Part shown: piece by piece, positions 10,328-22,046 of the stretch
Numbering within the stretch: the first letter of the stretch is position 1
Layout of the letters: each line of letters starts with the position of its first letter
Assembly (NCBI RefSeq): GCF_000499845.2
Contig: NC_023754.2
Coordinates: 10,210,584 to 10,274,583 of the forward strand
Source: Phaseolus vulgaris
Lineage: Eukaryota > Streptophyta > Magnoliopsida > Fabales > Fabaceae
Reading direction: 5' to 3'
Length of the DNA stretch: 64,000 bases
Notes under the pieces: model-generated
The model's input: the letters and a program-made list of their open reading frames with translations, nothing else
What the model was told of the DNA's origin: nothing
Databases searched by the model: none
Made by a program: the position numbers and the translations under genes

Positions 10328-11535
10328 AAGATGTTATGGCATAGTAAAGTTGAGCAAAATGACATTTTATGTCAATGGCGTTGCGGGTTTTGGATTGCTG
10401 CCCAGTGATGGGCATTTTAGCTCATACATATGCCAAAGAAAGTGGCAGTTAAATAGTCTTTCAAAAAAAATTGAAGAGTTCTGACTGCTTGGTGACTTGA
10501 TGTGTTTTACACACCAGAATTCCAAGACTTGTGCCTCTGTTTTCTACAAACCAAACATGGGGAACACCTCAACATTTAAACACACATTGGATACTCAACA
10601 TTTGCAAAACTGAAAACCTCCACCATCACCAGCAAATGATCCATGTGATCTTCTTTGCACACCTCTGATCCTTCAGAATCTCTCTACTCTTTTCTCACCA
10701 TTTTCCTTTTCTATTCTCTATGTCCCTATTTGTGCTCTGAATCTCTATTCCTTCTATTAGAGGCTTCTTATTAACAATGACTCTGAAGGCAAGAGCTACA
10801 TGTAACTTTCTCTCTTTCTCTCCTCCAAATAATAAACCAACTTTTAAAAACTCAATAAAAAAATACCAAGTTAATATAATTATCTATAAACATGTAAATT
10901 GTAGAATAAATCTATAATTAATGGTATTACCGATGGTGCAAAATTTGTTCATATATCACTATGCTCAAGTAAAACTGAGCAATTGATGTTCATACGAAAA
11001 CAAAAATTTAAAATGACTTTATTCAGAATCCATAATACTTGAAAAAAACACCCAATTTTCCAGAGATACATAACCAAACAACCTTTTCATTGCATCTCTT
11101 TTTTTTTTTCTAGAGGCAAATTTATTCTTAAACATTTCTATTAGCTCTTTTGTGTTTGTTTAGGAAGAAAAAGTAATTGGCTTTATTTTCTTTCTCAATT
11201 TTTCTTTTAATTCTCCAAAAGAAGCTCTTTCTACCAATTAATACCTAATTTCTTTACACATTAATTATATAATATCCAATGTCATCATAAGTGGAAGACA
11301 TAGCCTACAATAAAATCTAGGATACCTTTTCACTTGTACCATAAGGCCATACGTCTAAATTTTATAACACTTTAGGCATTGGAAGCAAAACTACTATGTA
11401 AGAAACATGGAATATGAATTAGTAAAAGGGAAGAAAATCTAAAGAACCACTCAGAAAATAGAAGGGGATAAGCGTAGTGTGGATTTCTTTATTCATAGTT
11501 AAATGAACCTTATTTCAGTGGACCAACTCTGGCTA

Positions 11536-11950
11536 GCAGACACGGACATTAATATGACACGAACACTGATACAGAGATACGCATAATCTTAAAATGTAGG
11601 ACATGAGAACACGAATCTATATATTATATAATTATGAATTATATAAATTGACAATAAAGATTTATGTACACAAGTATGTTTTAGTTTTTTTTGGAGTAGA
11701 AAAATATTTTTCATGGCTAGTTCAAAAGGATTTGTTCCTTACTTTTTATAATGATACTAAAAATCCATACAATTAAGTTTGATTTTTTAGAAATTTAATG
11801 TGTTTTTTCTTTTTAAAACTGTGTTAGAATTGTGCTAGAATTGTCAGAAATCCAACAAATACTTTTTGAATTGGACACTTCACCTATACGTGTCCTACGA
11901 GTATCTTTCGAGTGTCGGTGTCTGATACCTGTGTCTGACACAAACATGTC
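11536..11950. mobile_element. Possible MITE-like element with degenerate inverted ends
   Basis: The left end (agacacggacattaatatga, then cacgaacactgatac) is an imperfect inverted match to the right end (gtgtcggtgtctgataccty, then gtgtctgacac). The internal part is AT-rich and non-coding. The family is not identified and no target duplication was established. Confidence 0.35.
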
Positions 11951-12242
11951 ATTTGAGAGGAGTCTCTAAGCCTCATATTGAAACTACACATGCTTTGAAA
12001 TTGTATTGCATGTGAACTCAAACTCATGAATTATGAGTGGCAAGAGGAAGAAATCAAGAAACCAAAAGACAGAGTCTTTTGAGTGTCGGTGTCTAATACG
12101 TGTGTCTGACACAAACACGTCATTTGAGAAGAGTCTCTGAGCTTCATATTGAAACTATACATGCTTTGAAATTGTATTGCATGTAAACTCAAACTCATGA
12201 ATTATGAGTGGCAAGAGGAAGAAATCAAGAAACCAGAAGAGA
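11904..12242. repeat. 171-bp tandem duplication
   Basis: Units start at 11904 (tctttcgagtgtcggtg) and 12075 (tcttttgagtgtcggtg) and run through gcaagaggaagaaatcaaga. They differ at only about ten positions. The unit includes the right end of the MITE-like sequence, so it duplicated after that element inserted. Confidence 0.85.
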
Positions 12243-13866
12243 GAGGTGAATGAAAAAAATTAAGATATTTGACAAATGAAGAGCAAATAGTCTAACAACT
12301 AAGAATGAAAAAATATTTCATGGTCATTCAATCATAAATATTATGATAAATTTATTATTATTATTTTAAAAGTAATAATATAAACTATAGATTTTGATTA
12401 ATTCACTGTTCAAAATGCATTGAATTAAACTGTTCGGGAAAATATATGATAAGTATGATGGGAATTACAACAAAACAACAACAAAAAAAAACGTATAAAT
12501 CTTTATAATTAAAAAAAATACAATTAAACTTAACCTTCTAAATTGAAAACAGCGTAGTGCATCTAGATCAGTGACTCCTCCTCATCACCTCCCTTGTCGT
12601 CGCAATCTTTCGCCGGAATGATGACGAAACTCAAATCTAAATTGTGTGAGACGGTCAACGAACAACACCAAGTGATTGCTCATTGAAAAAACGAAACCCA
12701 AATCAAAATCCTAAGGAAACAAAAGGAAGGAAAAAATACAATTTCAAAGCTAACAACACAAACGAAATTGAAAAGAAATGAGAAATCGTGGAATCACACG
12801 ATGCTGAGATTATTCTTGAAAAAACTGGTTTACGTAGTACTCTCGCGTACTCTAGTGATTTTCTGAAAGTGTGATAAGGTAAAAACTTACAATAATCATA
12901 TTTTTCTCTTAATAAGTCATTGCTATGAAAAAGATAGGAAAAAACGATACCTAATGCAACACCTCACAATTACTTATAAGTCAGTACACAGAGGTACCAA
13001 AGCTCGCTCCATAAAACTCCTATAACAAGAACAAAAATAATAACAAAGTAAGTGAGACACTAAAATATTAGTTTTGATTAAATAAAAAAACTTATTAGTT
13101 TTGATTAAATAAATATTCGAGGTTAAGAATATTTTAAAAAAGTTTTACATGTCTAAATACATAAAGAAAAATATAAAAAAAATAATAAAAAATGCGTATA
13201 ATTACTTTAACAAAATAATCTATATTTTTTCTGCAAAAACATATAAAAAATAACACATAAATATATTACAGATTTGTTATCAATTTTATTCAAATACACT
13301 TTCTTGCAAATTGTTATTCAGCAAAATTTATAAGTATTTCTAAAGAAAATTTTCCAAAAAAATAGGAAAAAAATATGTATTTTTCTAGTGTTAATTTAGT
13401 AAGTATAATAATAATTATTTTTATTTTTAAATTAATCTATATTTAATATTTTTTGCAGTGAACTGATAATTTTGAAAAATATTGTACTTTTTTATTTTAT
13501 TTTATTTCTTTAATTAAAATAAAAGTTGTGCTTTAGTAAAATTTAAAAAAATGTTACTATATATTAATTTAATGTTATTTACAATAACATATATCTATAA
13601 ATGTCACAATATCATGTTTATATTATTTATAGTAACATTTTTTTAAAAAATGGTTACTATATATCTATGAATTGTTACATTTTAATAAATGTAGATACAA
13701 AAATGTTACTAAAGCTGGTAAATGTTTTCTTTTCCTTTTATTCTTGTATATTCTCTTTTTTTGCCCACTTTATCTATATTTGTAATAATTGTTTTTGTGA
13801 ACTTATTTTAACACTTATTATAGAAATAACTGAAAAAGATTGTATAAGGATTCAAAGTTACTTAAG

Positions 13867-13876
13867 TCTATATATA
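13867..13876 (+). promoter_or_regulatory. TATA box of the nsLTP-like gene
   Basis: tctatatataagc lies about 85 bp upstream of the ATG at 13958, in the right place for a plant core promoter with a short 5' leader. Confidence 0.6.
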
Positions 13877-13957
13877 AGCAATGGTATGCTAGAAATGGTT
13901 AAGAAATCACAGAGACATTGAAAAGAAAGTTGGCATAGATAGATATTGAAGATAAAG

Positions 13958-14320
13958 ATGGGAGAGAAGAGAGCTATGGCTGTGGTGATGTTTGTTATGG
14001 CTTATGGTTTGGCAGTGACAACATTGACTGCTTCTGAAATCCCTGCAACATGCAATGGGGATGAAAGAATGCTTAGCTTCTGTGGAGTTTATTTGGTTAA
14101 TATCAAACCTAATCCAAGTTCTGATTGTTGTAAAGGAGCATCAGATGCATTCAAAAGAGCCATGGCTGTTGCGAATGGTCAAGGTATAAGAGATATTTGT
14201 AATTGTCTTAGGGTTGCTGGACCCAGTTTAAACTTTCACCAAGATAAACTTGTAAGCCTTCCTGATGCATGTGGGATTAAGCTTTCCTTTAGTATGCACT
14301 TATGTATATTTGGTGACTGA
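13958..14320 (+). CDS. Non-specific lipid-transfer-protein-like protein (8-Cys, MtN5-like)
   Basis: A 120-residue secreted protein. Residues 1 to about 27 form a hydrophobic signal peptide (AMAVVMFVMAYGLAV). The mature part has eight cysteines in the order C-X9-C-X14-CC-X22-CXC-X21-C-X10-C, the disulfide-linked helical fold that binds lipids in an internal tunnel in plant cell walls. I use the ATG at 13958 because the frame upstream of it has no ATG. A TATA box lies at about 13870. It is the only intact gene of its kind here and is diverged from the two minus-strand copies (41.7 and 57.7 kb), although the signal-peptide block is clearly related. Closest family from memory is the legume MtN5/DIR1-like group. 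The specific ligand cannot be told from sequence. No intron is needed to reach the stop. Confidence 0.88.
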   Translation: MGEKRAMAVVMFVMAYGLAVTTLTASEIPATCNGDERMLSFCGVYLVNIKPNPSSDCCKGASDAFKRAMAVANGQGIRDICNCLRVAGPSLNFHQDKLVSLPDACGIKLSFSMHLCIFGD

Positions 14321-15789
14321 TATGGTTAGAACTAAGATTTACTCACTCATAATAAAAATGTATTTAAATTTCCATAGAATGCCTTCATTTTTATTTCTAT
14401 CTTTAGTTTATATTTTTTTCCATGTTTTTTTTATCAGCAATACTTTTTTTTTATATTTGGTTTTCGCTCATTCATATTTTTGATTTGTTGATTTTAGTTT
14501 GCAACATTCATTTTATGATTTGTAGTTAGTATTAATTAATTTAGGGTTCAACATAATTTTTAGGAACATATTGTGACTACAAAAAAGTAGGTAGTTAACG
14601 TCAATTAAAACTCCTCTCAACAGTGACGCAGTAGTATCGGCTAAATAGTTGCAAAGATTGACATTGAAATTTGTAATATTATTTAATATTTAATATTTGA
14701 CATGTAACATTTGACGCAACAACAATAAATTTAAAATATTTATTAACTGGTAACGCCAATCTGGCTGGCGAACGTGGAATAAAAAATTAAAATAATTTGA
14801 ATTAGACGGTCAAATAATACTATCAAATAATTAACATCTTCATCTAATTACTATCAAATAATACAAATTAAAACAACTTAATTAATGGAGCAGTGTTTAG
14901 AAAGTCGAATTCTGGGACGAAGATTTCTTGATATTTATATATGGGTTGAAATACTCTGAAGTATTTTTTTATTTATTATATTTTTTCTGATAAAAAATAT
15001 TTAATTAATTTTAAATTTTAATAATGATGAATATGAATTGAACATTATAATTTTCCTGTCATTTAAAAGAAATAATAAATTTATACTGAATATATTTATT
15101 ATATTATAATAATAATTGAATAAATTTATATATTATATAAGTAGAAAAATAATTTATTTTTGGTATAAAACACGACATTCATAATTTCTTGAGTTTTAAA
15201 AAGCTACTAAAATTTGGTTTCATGACACATTATTAATATACAATTTTAATAAAAAATTGAATAAAAATAAGAACCTCATAAATGTAAATATTTTGTTTTT
15301 CAAACATTGTTAGAGTTGATATGAAATTCTCTTTTATCACGTTAATGGAGAAATAATAATTAGAATAAATGATTATTATACTTATTAATGTTCATATTTT
15401 GAGAATTTAGAAATTATATAATATATATATATATATATATGTTTATATAGATAGATAGATATTATATGTTAATCTTTTGAGAGATTTTAAGAGATTAATT
15501 ATTCTTTTACCAAATTTTATAGTTGAATTTTATTTTTTGTTAATCACTATGTAAAATCATTATATCTTGGTGTCAATTGGCTTAACCAATGCGATTGATT
15601 TATCATCCATTCAAGTGTTTCATTTTTCACAAATTCAATTTTCTCCGAAAAAATGTAGATCATCTATAAATTGCAAAAATAAACACACACCACTTAAAAG
15701 GTAAATCAAAACTACTCACGAAACAAATTCAAATGTAATACGAGCGTAGGTAAATATAATTAAAAATATTGAATGAAGTTTTAATCATT
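14321..15789. other. AT-rich non-coding interval downstream of the nsLTP-like gene
   Basis: No gene seen. Contains a T-rich stretch, a (TA)n tract at about 15418-15440 followed by a short GATA repeat, and otherwise unrecognised sequence. Confidence 0.6.
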
Positions 15790-16667
15790 ACACCAGTCAA
15801 GTTTTGTTGTCATGTTATGATTATTATTATTATACTTATTAGTATAATTATCAATATTAATATAATAAATAATATTAAAATTATTAATATTATTCATATA
15901 TTTAATATTATTAATATTATTTAATATCATTAATATAATTAAATATTATTAACGTTATTAAATATTATTAACAATGTTATTAACCTCATTAAATATTATT
16001 AATATTATTAAATATTATTAATATTATTAAATATTATTAATATTATTAAATATTATTAATATTATTAAATATTATTAATATTATTAAATATTATTAATAT
16101 TATTAAATATTATTAATATTATTAAATATTATTAATATTATTAAATATTATTAATATTATTAAATATTATTAATATTATTAAATATTATTAATATTATTA
16201 AATATTATTAATCTTATTACATATTATTTACATTATTAAATATTATTAATCTTATTAAATATTATTAACATTATTAAATATTATTAACCTCATTAAATAT
16301 TATTAACATTAATAAATATTATTAATCTCAATAAATATTATTAACATTATTAAATATTATTAATCTTATTAAATATTATTAACCTTATTAAATAATGTTA
16401 TTAAATATTATTAACATTATTAAATATTATTAATCTTATTAAATATTATTAATCTTATTAAATATTATTAATCTTATTAAATATTATTTACATTATTAAA
16501 TATTATTAATCTTATTAAATATTATTAACATTATTAAATATTATTAACCTCATTAAATATTATTAACATTATTAAATATTATTAACATTATTAAATATTA
16601 TTAACCTTATTAAATAATTTTATTAAATATTATTAACATTATTAAAAATTATTAACATTATTAAATA

Positions 16668-17443
16668 CTAGCGGGAACACAGACGTGCCTGTGTATCCGT
16701 ATTTTTTATTTTTATAATTTATATATAATTATTTTTAATATTAAAATTGAATAAATGATATCATTATTTACACACTTATATTTTCATTATAAATTTATAG
16801 TTAATTGTTATCCAAAAATACAAACATAGTATGAACTAGTAATAACAAATATGAAATTAATAGTAACTATTCAGTAAAAAGTGAAAAAATAATAATATAT
16901 TTTATTCAAATAATAAAACCGTTTTGCTTATTCAAATTATTTTGTAAATAAAATGAAAAATCGTTGTGCTGATTCAAAATTAAAATCAACAAATAGAAAA
17001 TTAAATTCAAAACTATCTACAAAATAACCAAAAACGGTTATTTAGGAGAATTCTCTTTATTTTTAACTGTTCTTTTAAAAAAATATATATAAAAAAAACA
17101 GTTACAAAATAATAAAAATAAGAATAAAATAGAAATAAAATAAAATATTAATATATAAAATATTTATAAAATGCAACTAGTTGTGAAAAGAAACCAAACC
17201 GTTCCTTCACCTCTCTTTCAATTCATAATTGTTCCTCCACATCTCTTTCAATCCAAAACCACTTTTCCATCTCTCTTTCAATTCAAAACCGCCCCCACTA
17301 CGTATACCAAATATTTTATAAAAAATAAGAAATGACACAATGACCATAATACAATAATAAAATTAAATATTAATATAAGGATAAAATGAAAAAAAAAATG
17401 AAGAGCAGTTAAGAGGGGAATCCCCTTTATATATAGGCATAGA
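16668..17443 (-). mobile_element. Non-autonomous Helitron (776 bp)
   Basis: On the minus strand it begins TCTATGCCTATATATAAAGG at 17443 and ends CTAG at 16668. A hairpin (stem ACACAG/CTGTGT at 16677-16682 and 16689-16694, extended by CGG/CCG) lies just inside the CTAG. The flanks on that strand are A and T, the Helitron insertion rule, and there is no target duplication. It encodes no RepHel and sits inside the AT array, which resumes on both sides. Confidence 0.82.
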
Positions 17444-17655
17444 TTATTAATCTTATTAAATATTATTAAATATTATTTACCTTATTAAATATTATTAACA
17501 TTATTGAATAATATTAACCTTATTAAATATTATTAACCTCATTAAATATTATTAATCTTATTAAATATTATTAACATTATTAAATATTATTAACTTTATT
17601 AAATATTATTAACCTTATTAAATTATTTCATTAAATATTATTGATGTTATTAAAT

Positions 17656-18178
17656 ATTATAATAAAAATTCATTTTCAAGGAAGTTTGATCCGGAAAAAT
17701 ATAATTATTATGATTATCATAGACCAATGTGTTACTTGTTTCTCCATAGAAACATTTTTGGTTCATCTATTAAAGGGAATATCTTTAAAATTTTCAAAAT
17801 GGTTTATAAAGTGGTTTGTTGAAATATTTCCAATAGAAATAAATGAAGTGTATTTGTATTTTCAACAAAACTCTACTTTTGTATCAGGATATAGACTTAT
17901 ATCTTTTATAGCCTCTCAAGCTATTACCTGGATAGTATACTTCCCGGGATTATACTTTTGTACAACCATATGAAGGAGTTGAAATTAAGATGTTATCAAG
18001 AAAGATAAAGATTAAATGGTGGGAAAAGTTCAATAATAAATTAGTGTGTAAGCACCGGATTCAAGAATGGATAAAGCATAATGCAGGAAGAAAAGATAAC
18101 CCTGCACCCAAACAAGATGCATTATTCTTAGCAGAGAAGCAACAATTAATGGCAGCCTTAACGTCAACAACCAACTGA
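17656..18178 (+). pseudogene. Degenerate retroelement or pararetrovirus-like capsid-region fragment
   Basis: Two overlapping broken frames (17641-17973 and 17990-18178) give blocks such as FSKWFIKWF, SGYRLISFIASQ, IKIKWWEKFN and FLAEKQQLMAAL. They resemble, from memory, capsid-region proteins of plant endogenous pararetrovirus-like or related LTR elements. This family call is uncertain. Frameshifts and stops show it is dead. It lies within the 19-bp AT array. No RT is seen next to it. Confidence 0.4.
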
Positions 18179-18310
18179 ATATTTCCTTCATCATCCTCTT
18201 GGTGAGATATCTCTATGGATTCTGTATCCACCAAGATAAATTCATAAAAAGTTCTTCTTTTGCATAAGTCTATTGGTAAATAATGAAGTCTTAGGGAAAT
18301 AGGTTTTTAG

Positions 18311-18547
18311 CTATCTGTTTAGGATTTGGAGTAATTCATTCTTTTTTTCTAATTTCAATATTGACATACTTTCGGGTTTTTCTAGATATTCATATGAAGG
18401 TATTGATTTTGGAGAATCTGTTAGGATAGGAGTTCTACTAGTAAAGTCTTTTGGGTTGACTAGTACATTTTTATAATATAATGGAGTAAATCTGTTTGTG
18501 GGGATTAATGAGTTCGATATTTCATATTTATTAAATATTATTAACAT
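18311..18547 (-). pseudogene. Unrecognised protein fragment facing the previous one
   Basis: A 78-codon minus-strand frame with protein-like composition (proline-rich centre, blocks FTSRTPILTDSP and SIPSYEYLEKPE). It runs out into the AT repeat at 18540. It may belong to the same inserted segment as 17656-18178. No function assigned. Confidence 0.3.
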
Positions 18548-18660
18548 TGTTAACCTTATTAAATATTATTAAATATTATTAACCTTATTAAATATTATTA
18601 ACATTATTAAAATTATTAATATTATTAACATTATTAATTATTATTAATATTATTATATAT

Positions 18661-19009
18661 TAATAATATTATTAAATATTATAAATAATGTTAATATTAT
18701 TAATATTATAAATAATATTAATTTTATGAATATTTTTATTAGTAGTATTTATATTATTAATGGTTATTATTACAAATATTATTAATTTTATTATATTAAT
18801 ATTATTAATACAATTATTATTATTATTACTATTAATATTATTAATAGAATAATAATATTATTATATTAATTATTAATTTTATAATATTAATAATATGTAT
18901 ACTTATTAGTTATGATTATTATTATTTATTATTTTATTTATGAATATTAGTTATGATTTTATAATTATTTATATTATAATAATATTTTTAATATTATGCA
19001 TATAATTAT
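18661..19009. other. AT trinucleotide-rich sequence
   Basis: Mixed (ATT)n/(AAT)n low-complexity sequence continuing from the satellite; no unit length is maintained and no gene is present. Confidence 0.7.
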
Positions 19010-19311
19010 TATGATAATAGTTGGTAGGTAATACAGATCCGTGGGTGATAGTTCGTATGTAATAGAGATTTGTGGGTAATAAAGATTTGTGGGTATTAGT
19101 TGGTAGGTAATAGAAATTTGTGGGTAATAAATGGTAGGTAATAAAGATCTGTGGATAAAAGTTGATAAGTAATAAGATCTGTGGGTAATAGTTGTCGGTA
19201 ATATCCGTAGGTAATGTGTCCATATGTAATATCTGTAGGTAATGCTTAATTTACCTATAGATTCAAATTCGTGGATAAAAATTCGTAAATAATATTGATT
19301 TTTTTGTAGTG
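19010..19311 (-). mobile_element. CACTA-type transposon terminus with subterminal repeats
   Basis: On the minus strand the sequence begins CACTACAAAAAAATCAATA at 19311 and runs through about eight spaced variants of ACCTAC/ACCCAC..AT subterminal motifs (plus strand gtgggtaat, gtaggtaat). CACTACAAAA ends and short subterminal repeats bound by the transposase are features of plant CACTA (En/Spm) elements. The other end is not identified. Confidence 0.65.
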
Positions 19312-19375
19312 CACACACGCACGCACACACAGGCACACGCGCACACACATACACACACGTGCGCGCGCGCGCGCG

Positions 19376-19452
<77 letters not shown>
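19312..19452. repeat. Compound microsatellite (CA)n(GC)n(CA)n(TA)n
   Basis: Starts one base after the CACTA end. Interrupted CA/CG repeats (19312-19360) lead to gtgcgcgcgcgcgcgcgc, then (ac)n, then about 29 TA repeats to 19452. Open frames across it are low-complexity artefacts. Confidence 0.95.
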
Positions 19453-19454
<2 letters not shown>

Positions 19455-19574
19455 ACAATCTGCTCAGGGGATTAACTTTTTTCACTCTGTAGGAACCTTT
19501 TGGCTTCAAGCCTTTCTTGAGCTTTAGCGGATTCTAAGGTTTCTCAATCTTATAGGGATTTGCTTCAAGTACTT

Positions 19575-19815
19575 CACTAGTACAAAACATTGCTTTAACG
19601 ACGGTTAAGGTTTGAGAATCGTCGCTACTTCGAGTGTCGTTATGAATTAGTTGTTTATAAGGACACGTGTAAAATATTGTCGTTATTTGGTCAAATAAAT
19701 AAAAAAATAAAATATTTATAACGACGATTCTAGACTGGAATCGCCCTTATAACCCTAAATACAGGCTTTCAAAGATTGTTCCATTTGGAACTGTCGTTAT
19801 AACTGTATTTTAAAA
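19575..19815 (+). mobile_element. Second CACTA-like terminus (cactagtacaaaa)
   Basis: Starts cactagtacaaaacattgc, followed by several aacgacggtt and gtcgttata motifs in both orientations (19600-19805). This is a subterminal-repeat pattern distinct from the neighbouring CACTA end. No transposase and no far end are seen. Confidence 0.5.
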
Positions 19816-20312
19816 AAATATATTATTATATATATACCCTAATCTTGCATAAAATATCAAATTTCCATAACAATAATGTATGTAATATCATAATTTGAAT
19901 ATGAAAGTGTACATACAATAAATTAGTACATATAACATTCTACAAAATGTTCTACAAATATATGAGAAAGTTCTATGTGATTCTAGAGTCCAAATTTTAA
20001 AGTGTTTTTGTATTGAGGTATTACCTGATCCCAACCTGTATCAATTCCAGTTTGCACAATAGTCGACATCCACTGGATAACATAGTAATTGTACTCATAT
20101 TCAACCTTTATTAAATGAATGAATTAAACACATTAAATTGAGTGAACGAATACTTTAAATACCTTAAGGTGCATCTAAATGAGTTTTTTTGCATTTGTAC
20201 TTCCCCTCCCACTGAACAAGCACTGAAATAATAAGATTTCATGTTAGAACACAACATTATGTAATGTAATGTATGAGTAATAAATTTGTGAATATAACAC
20301 AATCATAATAGT
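19816..20312. other. Non-coding interval
   Basis: AT-rich sequence, nothing recognised. Confidence 0.5.
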
Positions 20313-20810
20313 TTGATAAACTCCAGAAAGGATTACAAGAGGGAGGGTTATTCATACAAATCACATTCTAGGGAGAAGACTTCTCAAAAGGTATCTTTTG
20401 CTGAACCTAATGTTTGTATGCCTAGTTTCCCAGTTCTAAAGAAATTTATTACAATAGGTCAGAAGTTTATAGATGGAGAAAAAGTTTATATCTGCAGAGA
20501 AAGAGAATTTAGGCAAAATTAACATCTCTTCCAAGGAAACAAGAATCTCCATCCTTAGAAATTCAAAGAAGGTACCTCAAATTTTAGAAACACTAACAAT
20601 ATAAACTCCTACAAATCTAGGATATGATAAGAAAGAAATAAAGATATCTTCTAAAGAGTTTATTAATATTGAGCATAAAGGAGAGAAGTCTAGTACTAGT
20701 ATTGTTCATATTCCTTCTAGTGACTCTTTTCTTGATTCCAATATTTTGTTTAAAAATGTTAATCAACTTCATACTTTCCATAGAGAAAATGATTTTCATC
20801 ATACTTGACA
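20313..20810 (+). pseudogene. Unrecognised retroelement-like ORF remnants
   Basis: A frame at 20313-20522 (lysine- and serine-rich, SFAEPNVCMPSFPVLKKF) and a second broken frame at about 20620-20810 look like real protein. They abut the Sirevirus LTR at 20956. They may be a spacer region of the same kind of element as 17656-18178, but there is no diagnostic motif. Confidence 0.3.
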
Positions 20811-20955
20811 ATTTTTTTAGAGGTTTTTTCTTATGAATAGTTATCAATTTATACTTTTGTTTATTCAAATGTTGAAATACAACATAAATACCCCTTGTCC
20901 ATCTTATAACCATCTTTTTCTTCAAAATGATGCGGATTTAATTGTGACTCAACAA

Positions 20956-22032
20956 TGTTAGAATTGTAGGCCTTTAAACAAGAGGGGGTGAATTATTTAT
21001 TGAAAAATTTTCGAAAATTTTGCGCAAGAATGAAGATTAATGTAGAATCACAGAAGAAGCAATCAGATAAGCCAATCAACAAAACTATTTTAATTTGATT
21101 TCAGAAAATCAATCGATTGTTTATACATATCAATTGATTGTTTTTATCAGTACTTTGAAAAAAAAAACACAAATCAAACAGTTTTATAAGCAGTGAGAGA
21201 TGGAGAGATTGAACAATAAGGATTATACTGATTCACTCTTAACCTGAGCTACATCCAGTCCCCAGAAATCCCTGGGTATTTCACTAAGCAATCAAATACA
21301 GATTACACAACACAAGCACCAAAAAGGCGATCTTGAACCCTTCAAGAACACTCACTCTTTGAAACACAACCACTACAGGTTAGAACACCCTCTGAATGTA
21401 GACACCAATTTCTCACACTTTTACAAAATGTATTAAAGAACAACAAAGAATAGGAAGGATCACACCTGATACAAAAATGAATACAGCAGAACCTACTCCA
21501 CTCTTAACCAATGGAATGCTTTTAACAATCTTGCAATCTTTTGAAAATCTCTTTGATCTTTTGTAATTTGATCTCTCTCATTAATTGGAGATTCAAAAAC
21601 CAGTTATATAGCCTTAAAAAATAGTTGTTTCATACTATCAATCAGGGGCCTAAATAGATTTGAAATAAGCAAAAACAATTTTAACAGATTTAATCAATTA
21701 TGTTATGTTTACAAAAAAAATAAAAATCAATCGATTGAAAGTGCGAATCGATTGAAATGGCTTTGAGTGTGAGGTCAGCAAATTTCAGTTTTTTCAAATC
21801 CTTTCCAAAACTACCAAGTGTAAAACAACCGATTGAAACGACAAATCAACAGGTTGTTTTTCACTTACTTTGAAAAACACTTTTTCTTTAAAGAACATGA
21901 TTGATTCAGTTTTGGATGAAGTTAAAGTGGATTGAAAAATTCTAATATACCCAGAACCCATGCCCACAAGCAAAAACCTAGTCTTCAAGCAAACTTCATA
22001 GATTTGGAGACATCAAAGCTCCTACTTCAACA
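20956..22032 (-). repeat. 3' LTR of the outer Sirevirus (1,077 bp)
   Basis: On the minus strand it starts TGTTGAAGTAGGAGCTTTG at 22032 and ends with TTCTAACA at 20956. The adjacent host bases are aacaa (20951-20955). It is the same family as the solo LTR at 6951-7978. It contains palindrome pairs at 21110/21131, 21728/21745 and 21826/21847. Confidence 0.88.
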
Positions 22033-22046
22033 ATCTCTCCCTATTT
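22033..22046 (-). promoter_or_regulatory. Polypurine tract of the outer Sirevirus, plus an inner duplicate
   Basis: Minus strand aaatagggagagat abuts the LTR. A second copy (aaatagggggaga) lies 300 bp inward at 22332-22344, preceded by the same gaagac. Confidence 0.7.

Larger units (their letters stand above)
10328..13957. other. Non-coding interval upstream of the nsLTP-like gene
   Basis: No ORF or RNA gene is supported. A pyrimidine-rich stretch (10640-10755) ends in an ATG at about 10776, followed after nine codons by gtaact, which could be a first exon, but nothing downstream supports it. A possible MITE-like element and a 171-bp duplication lie at 11.5-12.2 kb. A less AT-rich patch (12550-12870) has a 33-codon minus-strand ORF of unknown meaning. 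The last kilobase is about 75-80% AT, as expected for a plant promoter region. Confidence 0.5.
15790..18660. repeat. 19-bp AT-rich satellite-like array (interrupted)
   Basis: Units based on AATATTATTAATATTATTA repeat head to tail. They are nearly perfect at about 15985-16205 and carry C-containing variants (aacatt, aacctt, aatctt) elsewhere. The array occupies roughly 15790-16667, 17444-17655 and 18540-18660. Two foreign segments interrupt it: a Helitron (16668-17443) and a retroelement-like fragment (about 17656-18535). Confidence 0.88.

Noticed and set aside
17641..18178. Intact viral gene
   Set aside because: Frames are broken in at least two places and no polymerase is adjacent; only a remnant call is justified.
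18969..19509. Open frames through the microsatellite and subterminal repeats
   Set aside because: Composition is low-complexity (VCVCVC, IYIYIY) and follows directly from the dinucleotide tracts.
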